A stretch of DNA of 64,000 bases from Rapana venosa (GCA_028751875.1 CM054140.1:30636663-30700662); one strand, 5' to 3'. Numbered from the stretch's first letter, positions 40,505 to 54,345 are shown. Notes: a model not told the origin generated them from the sequence alone. A program made the numbers and translations.

Positions 40505-42130
40505 CCATTTTTTTCACCCGACTCTCTCCTGTAGAGGTGGCATTGCCATCGTTTACCAAGATAACCTCAACCAGCGCTTTCTTTATGTCACAACCTTTTC
40601 TCACACGAATCCTTTGAAGTTGACAAACTTGACCTCCACCAACCTGGCCAATCTACTCCTTTGTTGTCATTACTCTTCACGTCATAGCCGTAAAAACAAT
40701 GACATTTCTCTTTTTCATCAAGAATTTCAGTCACTCCTCGACCACTACAGCCTGTGTCCCACTAATCTTATAATTCTCAGTGGCTTCAACTTCCATTTTG
40801 ACAACCAGTCTTCTCCTGATGCCGAGCGTCTTTCTCTGTCAAACCATTCTCATTTCCAACTGGTAAGCGAAGCATTACACAGATTTGGTCATGTTTTAGA
40901 CTGGTTAATTACGGGTGCTTCACTTAATCTGGTCACGTCTGTATGTCGCTGATTAATTGCATTCTGATTATTCTGGTAGTCTTTTCTTCCTCAACGTGAC
41001 AAAACCTGTCAGAAAGAAGAGATAATTGTGTTACCCGTCGTAATCTTAGGGCCATAGGCATCCAAACATTTTCTTTGCAAGCTACTGGACGCCTTTAAAA
41101 ACCCTCTGACCACACTGACCTCTCTGAGCACGACAACATTATTCTCCCCCAATAGCTCGACGAGCTCCCTCCCCCCCCCCCCCCCCAACTGACCATCTTA
41201 AGTGCTCCGTGGTACACCAATATCTTGATGGCAAAGCCCCAACATCAGTAACTAGGGTGACTGGGGAGAGGGAAACAAAGACAAACTGATTTTCCGAAAA
41301 CAAAATAAAATTTTGTAATCCATTCAGCAAAGACGATTTCTCAAGTTCTCTGTGCCTCCACCCTTTCCTCCCTCACCTCAAATCTGATTGGATCCGCGAA
41401 AACAAGCCCTTTGTTTTTCACCTACAGCCTGTCTGAACTTCAATACATCTTTTCGTCCTCCTTTCCGGACAAAGTCTGCAAAATGTGCTTCAGCCTGGAT
41501 CAGGCTCCCTTCCTGCCTGATCCCCAGTTCAGTGACACTCCTCTCCTTTTCTTCCAGTCGACAAGTGAAAAAGAAAGACTATTATGAGAGAGATGATTAT
41601 AAAATCATGCCTTCCACAACTTGTGCCTGCTGTCACAGAAATAGTAAACGCATCTCTTCAGGAAATTTTCCATCAGCTCTCAAAACTGCAAGTCACACAC
41701 CTCTACTTAAAAAGCATGACCTTCAATCCCAACATTCCGAAGAATGATCGACCTGTCTCTAACTTACCTTTGGTCTCTAAAGTGCTTGAGAAAGTTCTAA
41801 AACAGTTCGCCAACCACCTTCATTCCAATAATCTTCTTTCCCCATTTCTGCCTGCTTATTGCCACAACCATAGCACCAAACCACCATAGTCCACACACTA
41901 AATTCGCTTTTACTTGATTGTGATGCAGGAAAAATTTCGCTTATCACTCTTCTTGACATATCTGCAGCCTTTTACACTGTACACCACTCAATTCTTCTTT
42001 CTCGCTATTTTACACTATATACCACTCAGTTCTTTCTCGCCTTCAAAATATGTCTGGTATTAATGGCATAAACCTCACCTAGTTTAGTTCATATCTCGCA
42101 GACCAATTCCAGGAATCTGGTTTTGGTTTT
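40505..42130 (+). pseudogene. L2/CR1-type LINE relic: endonuclease and reverse transcriptase
   Basis: Endonuclease part: near 40535 RGGIAIVYQDNLNQRF. At 40614-40952 FHQEFQSLLDHYSLCPTN then LIILSGFNFHFDNQ (GDFN-H core with G for D) and RFGHVLDWLITGAS, the GHTLDLVIT end. Reverse transcriptase part: PSALKTASHTPLLKK in one frame (41665-41710). Then MTFNPNIPKNDRPVSNLPLV and SKVLEKVLKQFANHL in another (41716-41815), the KNYRPVSNLP-LSKVLEKV block. Then SLITLLDISAAFYTVHHSIL (41938-41995), the LLDLSAAFDTVDHSIL block with both key Asp changed. Order and wording fit the L2/CR1 type. The YADD block is absent; it breaks off before about 42130. Confidence 0.85.
41164..41186. repeat. Poly-C run inside the LINE relic
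   Basis: A C run of about 20 interrupts the LINE between endonuclease and reverse transcriptase. Confidence 0.85.
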
Positions 42131-42164
42131 CATGTCCATTTGTGTTGTGGTTTCTCCTTCACAC

Positions 42165-42350
42165 GATGGCCATGCGAGGTTAACCCGTATGGTTGGCTAC
42201 GGCGTTGATACAAGGAACGACAGTGTAGTTAGTTTTATACCCTGTCTTAATCTGTATATAGTTGCACAGTTTTATTCTGAGGTTTAAAATTTTACGCGGT
42301 AACAGTCCCTATATGGCCTTTGTGGTCGGAAAGGCTATGAAAAACAAGAC
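42165..42350 (+). mobile_element. Solo I-like LINE 3' end, copy 1
   Basis: CCATGCGAGGTTAACCCGTATG, GTTGATACAAGGAACGACAG, TATATAGTTGCACAGTTTTA, CCTATATGGCCTTTGTGG. Same landmarks as 30.24-30.44 kb. Confidence 0.8.
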
Positions 42351-42357
42351 TGAATTG

Positions 42358-42515
42358 GACTGATAAAAGGAAGGACAGTAGAGTTGGTTTTAAACCCGTT
42401 TTAATCTGTATATAGTAGCACATTTTAAATCTGAGATTTTAAAACTTGACAAGGTGACCGCCCCTATATGGCCTCTGTTGCTGCCAGGGCTATAAACAAG
42501 ATTGGATTGGATTGA
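42358..42515 (+). mobile_element. Solo I-like LINE 3' end, copy 2 (5'-truncated)
   Basis: Begins TGATAAAAGGAAGGACAG and continues through TATATGGCCTCTGTTGC to GATTGGATTGGATTG. Directly follows copy 1, giving a head-to-tail dimer. Confidence 0.8.
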
Positions 42516-42620
42516 TTGCAAGTGTTTTGACTTGTTTGCTTTACAAGATTCGGGACTATATATACATTTCATGCATTATTATTTTAGTTTCGGGGCTATA
42601 TATACATTCTATGCATTATT
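42516..42620 (+). mobile_element. SINE-2 tail fragment with internal duplication
   Basis: TTTGCTTTACAAGATTCGGG, then CTATATATACATTTCATGC and ATTATT. The CGGGGCTATATATACATTCTATGCATTATT segment is repeated once. Confidence 0.65.
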
Positions 42621-42654
42621 TCTTTTAGTCTTTTTTCTCAGAGTTGTTAAAAAT

Positions 42655-42830
42655 ATATGACCAGGGCATTGATACAGGGAATGACAGTGTAGTTAGTTTT
42701 ACGCCCTGTTTTAATATATGTATAGTTGCACAGTTTTATTCCGAGATTTAAAATGTTACAAAGTGACACCCCTGATATGGCCTCTGTGGTCAGTGGGGCT
42801 ATAAATAGCAGGATTGGATTGAATTGGCAG
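42655..42830 (+). mobile_element. Solo I-like LINE 3' end, copy 3
   Basis: ATGACCAGGGCATTGATACAGG, GAATGACAGTGTAGTTAG, CCTGATATGGCCTCTGTGG, GGGGCTATAAATAGCAGG and GATTGGATTGAATTGG. AGTGTAGTTAGTTTTA is shared with copy 1. Confidence 0.8.
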
Positions 42831-43059
42831 TTTCCTACAATCCAATGTTTTCAATTCAATCCAAATATTTTATGATCTCAAATTAGAGAAATTCGCTTGG
42901 GTTACAAGCCATACATAAAAACAGAAAGCAAGGAAACTTTATCCCAGAAAAATACCAACAGTGTCCAAACCTTAGCACACACACATAACAAGATTTTAAA
43001 AAATCACCCGAACATCAGCAATACCTAAGCCAGTCATAAGCTCACAGTGTAAAATCACA

Positions 43060-43205
43060 TGCACTCATGCGCGCGCTAGTATGCCCGCGCATCCACATAC
43101 TCGCTGCGTACTCGCACGCAGCCCGCACACACGCGCCCACGCACGCGTGCGCACACAAACACGCACGCACGTGTGCGCACACAAACACGCGCACAAACAC
43201 ACACA
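43060..43205. repeat. Imperfect (CA/CG)n with CACGCAC units
   Basis: Alternating purine-pyrimidine sequence with TGCGCACACAAACACGC duplicated. Z-DNA-prone. Non-coding. Confidence 0.85.
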
Positions 43206-44285
43206 GTGGACCCATTTCCACACATGCGCACGAATTATTATATAAACCAAAATTGTTATACGTTGTATGATAAGACGAATATCAATTAACTTAATATTCT
43301 ATTCTAACTCTATTCTATTGAAATATTGGAACACAGTTTAAGATAATAAAAAACAGCCTTTCCTACGCTTCAAATGTCCCATCCCTTTTTCATCTTAAAT
43401 AATCTTAGAGAAAGTTTTCTACTTTATCCATCTGGTGAAAAGTATTGTCGTACCAAGATAGTTTTGGTAGGTTTGTTAGTTTTTGTTGTTTGTTTTTACA
43501 CATTTTTGTTCCACTTTTAGTCTAGTTATTATATAAAACTACATAAATTCCTCAGGTGATACTCGATATTAGCAGGGACAGACGTTATTTGAGGGCTTGT
43601 TTCCCAACTTTCTGATCGATTTATGACTTGAAAATGATCCTTGAATCTTTGCATAAAGGGGAGGGGGGGGGGGTATTTTTCATCTGTTAATTAAAATGAA
43701 ATGTATGTCTTTTTGCATTTGATCTATAGTTCCAACATGAACTTTGGTATACACGATATCATTAGGTCCTCTCGATTTTTTCCTCAATGTCTTCAGACGA
43801 TTTTTGCAATAAAAAAAATTACTGTAGTGTAGTAGCAACCAGTGGTAGGTAAGAAAATAGTCACCTTTATTTAATTGTATAGTGTGCGTGCTGCCTTACC
43901 ACTGAATGAATTTTTATTTTTTTAAAAAGTTTTTACTGTATAAATACACTAGACAAGGAAAAAAGGAAAAGGCCAACATTGTCTAGAAAGTGGCATGTAG
44001 GCGAGAAAAATGGAAAGGAAGACTTAACACTACCACACATACACTAGATAAAAAATAAACCCAGACAAATCTAAATCGCTAGTTTTTACATAATATATGA
44101 ACGCACGCAACAGCACACACTAGAGCAACAATAAACCCAGCCGACTGTTCACTGCAGCCGAACATTAATAGAACACAGACATCAATCCACACTGGGGCAG
44201 TTATTGCTCTGGACAGTAGGGAAGATAAGAAAGACTAATGCAAGAGCTTGCATAAAAGAAAAAAAAAGGGAAAGGAAGGGAACTT
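43206..44285. other. Unique AT-rich sequence
   Basis: No frame over 60 codons and no repeat recognised, apart from a short G run near 43665. Confidence 0.45.
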
Positions 44286-44299
44286 TTTTCCCGGTTTTT

Positions 44300-46640
<2,341 letters not shown>

Positions 46641-47034
46641 ATATTGTGATGGTAGGAGGCAATTTATATGTTTTTAATATATATAAATGACTTGTGAAAA
46701 CATTGGAAATTGTATCATGACTAAGTTACATAAACAGATGCTATAGGATTGAAAAATATGGGTTTTTTAAATTTTTTATTTTTAGCTTATTTTGTTAAGA
46801 GAAACTGAAGGTGAGAAAGAGCATGGTATATCCTTCGGTGTAAGTTTGTTTTTGCACACACAAGGTAGAGTGTCCATTTTGTTCAAGGAAATGACATGTT
46901 TTTGTACATATATATTTTTTCATTTATGTATCATAATTGTCTCTGGCTTCATTTTATTACGATTCACTTCTAATGTTATCTTGTATTCTGTAAGCCAGCA
47001 AAAACGAATGTCATGTTATGCAAAAGTGATCTGA

Positions 47035-47040
47035 AATAAA
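47035..47040 (+). promoter_or_regulatory. Possible polyadenylation signal
   Basis: AATAAA in CTGAAATAAAGTGATTTTAG, about 400 bp past the tandem array. The preceding 350 bp is AT-rich and looks like a 3' untranslated region, but no coding exon is seen upstream. Confidence 0.3.
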
Positions 47041-47289
47041 GTGATTTTAGTTTACCAAGATAATAGGCATGGTCTGTTTTTATCTACAATTACCTGGGGT
47101 TTTTGGTCTGCTTTTGCTCACCATCTTGAGGGTTTTTACTGTCTGTCTGCTTGTCTGTCATCCGCCCTTCCCTATTTTTCTTTCTCTTTCCCTAATATGC
47201 GCCCTCCCTGATCTGGTGTGTTCGTGTGCGTTTCGCAAATAAATTAGTCCAAATAACGTCGAGGTAAAACGAATCATTTACTACGTTTA

Positions 47290-47555
47290 TTCATGCTCAG
47301 TTTGTCAGTGTTTGTATGTGTGTGCACGCATGTATGTGTGTTGTGTGTGCGCGCACGGTGTGTGTGTTGTTTTAGAGCACGTGTGTGTTGTGTGTTGTGT
47401 GTGTTGTTGTGTGTGTGTGTGTGTGTTGTGTGTGTGTGTACGCACGTGTGCGCGAGCCCAAAAATTATAATTGTACACATGAGTGTGTGAATAAATGCAC
47501 TTGCTTATATAATATATATATATATTATTATATATATATTATATATAAATATATA
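47290..47555. repeat. (GT)n and (AT)n microsatellites
   Basis: GT with TTGTGTG interruptions (47300-47450), then TATATATA with short interruptions (47508-47550). Confidence 0.9.
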
Positions 47556-47566
47556 TTTACACACCT

Positions 47567-47636
47567 CCCCCCCCCCCCCCCCCACCCCACCCCCGTCCTT
47601 GACTAGAATCCGAGCTAGTTTTGCGTATGCAACCGT

Positions 47637-47691
<55 letters not shown>
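47567..47691. repeat. Two poly-C tracts flanking a SINE tail-B scrap
   Basis: C run with A interruptions (47567-47595), then CTAGTTTTGCGTATGCAACCGTTC (like inverted tail B), then a C run of about 52 (47639-47691). Confidence 0.85.
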
Positions 47692-47965
47692 ACTCAACAC
47701 ATCAAGAGGATTTTTTCCCCCCTGGAGTTAACATCAAGGCTGACTCCACTTCCCCGAAAAGTCCGTTCTCTGTACGAACACACGCAGGACATCTTGCGCA
47801 CCCGTTAAAAAACCTGTTCCGCTTTCCGGAAGAGTAGGCCGTTATGTGCCGGTGGGAACGGATGACAACATTTACAAAACCGCGTACACATAGGGACTGG
47901 ATGTAAAAAAACACATGAGAGCTTATTCCATTATCCTCGAAAAAACGGAATAAAAAATAAGACAC
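47692..47965 (+). mobile_element. SINE-1 body and tail A without head
   Basis: CATCAAGAGGATTTTTTCCC, GGAGTTAACATCAAGGCTGAC, GCAGGACATCTTGCGCACCC, CTTTCCGGAAGAGTAGGCCG, GTGCCGGTGGGAACGGATGAC and GGGACTGGATGTAAAAAAAC. The poly-C run and inverted tail-B scrap take the place of the tRNA-like head, as in the 9.6 kb element. Confidence 0.85.
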
Positions 47966-48269
47966 ACACAGCTCTATCTCCAGTGGGACTGAACCTACAG
48001 CGCCCCGACCAGTTTTTAATGTACTGCTGTTGCATGCTGATTATGGAGTAGGTAGGTGGTACCTATAGTTAATGACCCCTGACCCATGATTGACTCTCAA
48101 CTCCACAATCATCATTTCACAAAGTTATTAGGCCAAGATAATATGTTAAGATCAAACGAAAATATTTCAAATGTTAAAAAACTAGATATTAAAAACGGTG
48201 CAGTTATCTCAATGGCATTCACCATACAAACTCAACACGTAGCCTCCGGTATACCAGACTCACGTTCAC

Positions 48270-48350
48270 GTGCATGTGTGTGTATGTGTGTGTGTGTGTA
48301 TGTGTGTGGTGTGCGTGTGTGTGTAATGTGTGTGTGTGTGCGTGTGTGCG

Positions 48351-48392
<42 letters not shown>
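48270..48392. repeat. (GT)n microsatellite
   Basis: GT with GC and single-base interruptions. Confidence 0.95.
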
Positions 48393-48779
48393 ACACATTC
48401 AATGTACCATCTGAAATTTTTAAAAACAATTGACTTTGACTTAAGAAATAAATTTTCACTTTTGACTTTGACTTTGGAAATAAGTTTTCACACACACAGA
48501 CACCACACACACACACACACTAAAATTTGGAATAGTTGTTTATGAGTGGATGTAATTATAAAAGGAACTGTGTAAAAAGAACAGATTATTTTAAAAAAGA
48601 AAATGAACATCTATAATCATTTAAATACCAACACAAAAATTCATATACATAAGTGTTGCACACAGTCATTTAAAAAAACCCAAACAAAAGTAACAAAACC
48701 AAACCACACACACAGCATTCTCATTTTTTTCATCATCATTATCATCGTCCTCCTCCTCCTCTCTCTCTCTCTGAGAAGT

Positions 48780-49000
48780 AGCAAGTGCAATTTTCTCTTG
48801 TCCGAGAAATAGCGTATGTGGCATGGCATATGTGGAATATTCCCTTTTCTAAAAAGTAGCCTATTAAATTTTGGTATGGCATACGTGCAATACTCTCTGA
48901 GAAATAGCCTATGCGGTATGGCATATATGGAATATATGGAATATTCCCTTCTCTAAAAAGTAACCTATGTGGTATGGCATTTGTGCAATATTTCCTTTGG
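48780..49000. repeat. Small AT-rich minisatellite
   Basis: About four imperfect units (about 60 bp) of GAGAAATAGCCTATGTGGTA then TGGCATATGTGGAATATTCC and CTTTTCTAAAAAGTA. TGGAATATA is locally doubled near 48930. Confidence 0.8.
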
Positions 49001-49194
49001 AAACCCAGAGACCCAAAAGCAAACCTCTGCTAGGCCTGGCCTTGTCGTTGGTCAACTTGTCCACTTACTGTCGGCTGACCAGTGTCGCATCACATCCAGT
49101 GTGCTCCATTATGGGCCTTGTCCATTCATCAGCTTGTCCGGCTTACCTGTCTTCTGACCTGTGGCCACACTTCTGTCTTCGTCATTCTCCTCTG

Positions 49195-49937
49195 TCTCTG
49201 TCTCACTTTGTAATCTCTCTCTCTCTCTCTCGCTCTTCTCTCTCTGTAATCTTCCTTCATCTCTCTCTCTCTCGTTTTGTAATATCTCTCTCTCTCTCTC
49301 TCTCTCCTCTCTCTCTCCCCTCTCTGTCTTCTGTCTGTCTCTCTCTATGTCTCTCTCTCTCTCATTTTGTAATTTTATCCCTCTCATTTTGTAATTCTAT
49401 CTCTCATTTTGTATTTCCTCCCTCTCTCTCATTTTCTAATATCTCTCTCATTTTGTAATCTCTCCCCTCTCTATCTCTCTCATTTTGTACTTCTCTTTCT
49501 ATGTCTCTTTCTATGTCTCTCTATCTCTCTCATTTTGTAATTCTCTTATCTCTCTCATTTTGTATTTTCCTTCCCTCTCTCTCTCATTTTGTAATATCTC
49601 TCTCATTTTGTAATATTCTCTCTATATCTCTTTCTATGTCTCTCTATCTCCCCTCATTTTGTAGTTCTCTCCCGCTCTCTCATTTTGTAATCGCTCTCTC
49701 TTTCTTTTTTTCTCTCTCATTTTGTAATCTCTCTCTCTTCTTTCTCTCTGATTTTGTAATCTCTCTCTCTCTCTCTCTCTCTCCCCCCCTCTCTCCTCCT
49801 CTCTCTCCCCTCTCTCTCTTTCTCTCTGATTTTGTAATCTTCTCTCCCCTCTCTCTCTCTCTCTGTTTTGTAATCTCTCTCTCTCTGATTTTGTTATCTC
49901 TCTCTCTCTCTCTCTTCTCCCCTCTCTCTCTCCTCCC

Positions 49938-49972
<35 letters not shown>

Positions 49973-50001
49973 GATTTTGTAATATCTCTCTCCCCTCTCT
50001 C

Positions 50002-50034
<33 letters not shown>

Positions 50035-50075
50035 TCTCTTTTCTTTCTCTCTGATTTTGTAATCTCTCCCTCTCA
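49195..50075. repeat. (CT)n field with periodic ATTTTGTAAT motif
   Basis: CT dinucleotides interrupted more than 20 times by CATTTTGTAAT or GATTTTGTAAT. The left part uses CATTTTGTAAT and the right part (from about 49750) GATTTTGTAAT. Spacings vary. Not coding. Confidence 0.9.
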
Positions 50076-50179
50076 GTCCTGGTGGCAATGTCATCGGTGT
50101 GGACAGTATGACGTATAATAAAATTATATGACAGACCGTGGGAAATTGTTTTCATGTTGGGATAGATTCCAGCCTATAA

Positions 50180-52095
50180 TGTCGTTTCTATATTTTGTTG
50201 AATTATTTTGTAGAACTGTGTTATGTCGTTTCTATATGTGTCGTAATATATTGGGATTGTCTTAAGTAGTTTATATATGAGTCGTTTGTTTGGGTTCTTT
50301 TTTTTAATTGTTTCATCTATTCTTGTATTTCAAGGATAATGAAATAAGCACTCATGTGCTTTTTTTACATCCAGACCCCATGTGTATGCAGTTTTGAAAG
50401 TTTGTCGTCCGTTCCCACCGGCACACAATGGCCTACTCTTCCGAAAAGCGGAACGGGTTTTAACGTGTGCGCAAGCTGTTCTGCGTGCGTTTGCACGCGG
50501 GACCTCGGTTTATAGTCTCATCCGAAGGACTGTTGGGGAGAGTGGAGTCGGCACTGATGTTAACTCCAGAGGAAAAATTCTCTTGAACGAGAATCGAACC
50601 TGGGTCAGCAGATCACGAATGCATCACTCTAACTACCAGGCTATTCCGTCCCCTGTTATATTTTGGAACTGTCTTCTGTCGTTTCTATGATACATTGCTA
50701 AATTTTAGAACTGTCTACTGTCGTTTCTATGATTTATTGTTATTAAAACTATCTTCCCTGTCGTTTCTATATAATTTTTTAAATTTTAGAACTATTTTCG
50801 TCGTTTTAGAACTTGTTATTTTTGAATGTCTACGCGTTTTATGTACATTTTTTTAATTTTAGAACGTCTTTTTCTTTTCTATATACATTGTTTATTTTAG
50901 AACTGTCCCTGTCTTTTTCTATGAATTTTGCTATATTTTAGAACGTCTATGTCGTTTCTATGATATATTGTTTATTTGGGGAACGCTTCTGTCGTTTCAT
51001 ATATATTGCATATTTAGAACGCTACTGTCGTTTCTTGATACATTGTTATATTTTTAAACTGTCCTTCTGTCTTTTTCTATGTTACATTGTTTTTTTTGAA
51101 CTGTTTTCGTCTTTTCTATGATACATTGTTATATTTTGGAACTGTCCTCTGTCGTTTCTATGATATACTGTTATATTTTACAACTGTCTTCTGTCGTTTC
51201 TATGATACATTGTTATATTTTAGAACTGTCTTCTGTCGTTTCTATGATACATTGTATTTTTTGAACGTCTACTGTCGTTTTAGATATTTTGTTATTTTTT
51301 TGGGAACTTCTTCTGTCTTTTTTATGATAATTGTTATTTTTGGGAACTTCTTCGTCGTTTCTATGATAATTTTTTATTTTTGGAACTGTCTTCTGTCTTT
51401 TTTTTGATATTTTTTTATTTTTTTGGAACTGTCTTCTGTCGTTTTTATGATAATTGTTATATTTTGGAACTGTCACTGTCGTTTCTATGAAAAATTTTGT
51501 TATTTTTTGGGAACGTTTCTGTCGTTTTATTTTTTTTGTTATGTTTAGTATCTTGGTCGTTTCTTTTTGGTTGTTAATTTTAGCACTGTCTTCTGTTTTC
51601 TATGATATATTTTTATTTTTGGAACTGTCTTCTGTCGTTTCTATGATTTTTTAAATTTTTTGGAAACTGTCCCTGTGTTTCTATGTACATTTTATATTTG
51701 GAACTGTCCCTGTCGTTTCTAGATTATGTTTTTTTGGAACGTCTTCTTCTTTTCTATGATAATTTTTATATTTTAGAACTGTCTCTGTCTTTTCTTATTT
51801 ATTGTTATATTTTAGCACTGTTTTCTGTCTTTTCTATGATAATTGTATTTTTGGAACTGTCTTCTGTCGTTTCTATATATATTGTTATATTTGGAACTGT
51901 CCTCTTCTTTCTATGATTATTGTTTATTTTGGAACTTCCCTGTCGTTTTATGATACTTTGTTATTTTTGGAACTGTCTTCTGTCGTTTCTTTTTTGTTTT
52001 TTATATTTTAGCACTTCTTCTGTCGTTTCTATGATAATTGTTATATTTTGAACGTCACGTCTTTTTCTATATTCGTTGTTTATTTTAGAACTTTT
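50180..52095. repeat. 42-bp minisatellite, interrupted by SINE-1
   Basis: Consensus TGTTATATTTTAGAACTGTC then TTCTGTCGTTTCTATGATACAT. Units begin by about 50180, stop for the SINE-1, and resume at 50655. Best-preserved units lie at 51110-51250. Many right-hand units lack single bases (GAACGTC for GAACTGTC). Sequence is unrelated to the 30-38 kb array. Confidence 0.9.
50328..50654 (-). mobile_element. SINE-1, near full length, tail A
   Basis: Plus-strand order: AAGGATAATGAAATAAGCAC, TACATCCAGACCCCATGTG, CCCACCGGCACACAATGGCC, AAAAGCGGAACGGGTTTTAA, GACCTCGGTTTATAGTCTCA, GAGTGGAGTCGGCACTGATG, GAACGAGAATCGAACCTGG (B box) and CTAACTACCAGGCTATTCCG (A box). Among the best-preserved copies. Confidence 0.9.
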
Positions 52096-52375
52096 AAAGG
52101 GTTTTTAATCGGACAAAAAAACGGGTTTGGGAAATGTTGTGTTAATAACGGTGGCAGTGATGCTTTTGCTGCTGTTTTTACCCATTTCCTTGCAGTTTAA
52201 AAATCACATTTTTAAAAATGTTGAAGTTAATCCCAATGGCAAAACAAAAACAAACAAACCAACCTCGGGGACGTGTACCATTCTTTCAGAGAGAAAAGAC
52301 AAAAAAAAAAGTATTTTTAAACTTCGATTATTCCTAGATCTATCATAAATGTCGATCGCCCGCCTGTCTGCCTTT
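52096..52375. other. Short unique stretch
   Basis: A short plus-strand frame (52127-52348) with an N-terminal hydrophobic segment is not supported by other evidence. Confidence 0.3.
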
Positions 52376-52377
52376 TG

Positions 52378-53420
52378 TCTCCCTCTCCTCCTCCCCCCCC
52401 CCCCCCCCCCCCCCCCCCCCTTTTTTCCCCTCGTCTGTCTGTATATCGTCTCTTGTATGTATGATGTATGTATTATGTATTATGATGTATGTATATGTAT
52501 GTATGCAAGTTCCCCGCTGCCTCTCTCCTCCCATCTTCTGTCTCACCACACAATAACACACCGCACACACCCACACCTTCCCTTTTTTTTTCCCCCCCTC
52601 ATCATTGCATGGGGGTTTTTGGGGTGCTGGTACATGGTATGGGATGCATGGGATGGGAGGCATGGGAGGGATGGCCCTGTATTCGCATCAAAGGGGTTTG
52701 AAGTAAAACAGGGGTTTCCCCCTTCTTCACCCCCACGGAGGACAAAAAAACCCCCGGGTCTCAATAACCCCCCCTTCCTCCTCCTACCCCCTTCTTTCAT
52801 ATTCTTCCCCTCATCTCCCGTCTCTGCCTCTCGCTTTTTTCTGTCTGTCAAAATTCTCTGTCCCCCCCGTCTGTCTTTTCTCCCTTTCCCCCTCTTTTTC
52901 TCTCTCGTGCCCCCCCCTTCCTCTCTCCTCTCCCCCCCCTCTCTCCCCCTCTCGATCACCCCCCCCTTCTCTCTTCACCCATCCCCGATATAAAAATAAA
53001 AAAAAAATAAATAAATAAATAGCCCCCTCTCTCCCTCCCCCCCCCTCCCTCTCTCTCTACCCCTCCCTCCCTCCCTCTCTCTTCCCCCCTCTCTCTCTTC
53101 CCCCCCCCCCCTCTCTCTCCACACCCCTCTCCCCCCTCCCTCCCCCTCTCTCTCTCTCCCCCCCTCTCTCTCTTTCCCCCCCTCTCCCTCCCCCTCTCTC
53201 CCCCCTCTCTCTTTCCCCCCCCTCTCTCTCTCCACCCCTCCTCTCTCTCTCCTCTCCCCCTCTCCCCCTTTCCCTCCCCCTCTCCCCTCCCCCCCCCCCC
53301 TCCTCTCCACCCCTCTCCCCCCTCCTCCCTCCCCCCCTCCTCTCCTCCCCCCCCCTCTCTCTCCCCTCCCTCTCTCCCCCCCCCCCCTCTCTCTCTACCC
53401 TCTCCTCTCTCTCTCTCTCC
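52378..53420. repeat. C/T-rich polypyrimidine field
   Basis: Dense CT and C runs with a short TATGTATG patch (52445-52505) and a GGGATGGGAGGCATGGGA patch (52640-52670). Ser/Pro and Arg/Glu ORFs are artefacts. A strong polypurine strand (minus) implies possible triplex formation. Confidence 0.85.
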
Positions 53421-53574
53421 TCATATTCACTGACAGGTTGCGGGCCAAGTACAGAAGATCCTCTCTATATAATCGCCCACCTCAGAAAAGGGCACACGGG
53501 CGTGAAGAGCCGGGGTAAGAGGATAGTGTAATGAACCTAATGAGTCTTTATGGAGGTTGCGGTTTTCTACCTTG

Positions 53575-53640
53575 CTTCTTCTTCTTCTTCTTCTTCTTCT
53601 CCTCCCTCCACAATCTGTCTGTCTGTCTGTCTGTCAACCT
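53575..53640. repeat. (TTC)n and (TCTG)n
   Basis: TTC trinucleotides then TCTG tetranucleotides. Confidence 0.9.
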
Positions 53641-53929
53641 CTCTATATCTCTGTATGTCTGTCTGTCTGAGTGTGAGCGCGTGCGCAATGTTTAATTTCT
53701 TGTTTGATTGCTTGTGCGCTTTCTCGCTTGCTTGGCTTTTGGTCGTGGATTTTTTTTTAAATTTGTATTTCACACACACACAGACCCCTTCCCACTTTCT
53801 CCTCCCCTCACCCCCACCTCCCACCCACCCCAACCACCACCCACATAATATACACACTCACGAACAGATCCACTCGCAGCCAGTAAACGAATGCATAGTG
53901 ACACTCACACACACACACACACACACAGA

Positions 53930-54145
53930 CACGGGGGTACATGTAGGCCTAGCAGTAGTCTCTTTCTCCACTCGTTGACCCTGGTGTGGAGGGCAAGTGG
54001 CCGTAACTTGTAAACCCACACGGTCATAAGAGGATAATAATGAGACCTGACAGCGCCGCAGGTCATGAAAAATGTCAACCCAACTTACTACCACTGTTGT
54101 CTTTTGTTGGCAGATAGGACACTGTGGTACAATGGTGAAGACAAG
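53930..54145. other. Short unique island
   Basis: Ordinary-complexity sequence with GAGGGCAAGTGGCCGTAAC and GACAGCGCCGCAGGTCATG. A TTTTGTTGGCAG acceptor-like site lies near 54112. No open frame or gene recognised. Confidence 0.35.
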
Positions 54146-54149
54146 ACAA

Positions 54150-54285
54150 GAAAAGGAAGGAAGGAAGAAAAGAAAGATATAAAGAAAGAAAGAAAGGAAG
54201 AAGGAAAGAAAGAAAGAAAGAAAGAAAGAAAGCAAGGAAGAATGGAAGAAAGAAAGAAAGAGAGAGACAATGACATTTTTTTTTA
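54150..54285. repeat. (GAAA)n/(GGAA)n
   Basis: AAGAAAGAAAGGAAGG-type purine tetranucleotides. Confidence 0.9.
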
Positions 54286-54287
54286 TC

Positions 54288-54345
54288 TCGAAGGTAATGA
54301 ATAAGCATCCATGTGCTTTTACATTCAGTCCCCGCCCTTAGGATA
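54288..54345 (-). mobile_element. SINE-1 tail A scrap
   Basis: ATCTCGAAGGTAATGAATAAGC and GTGCTTTTACATTCAGTCCC match the 3' end of SINE-1 tail A. Confidence 0.6.

Noticed and set aside
52127..52348. Small membrane protein with N-terminal hydrophobic segment
   Set aside because: 73 codons in AT-rich sequence, next to minisatellite, with no homology recognised and no splice context.
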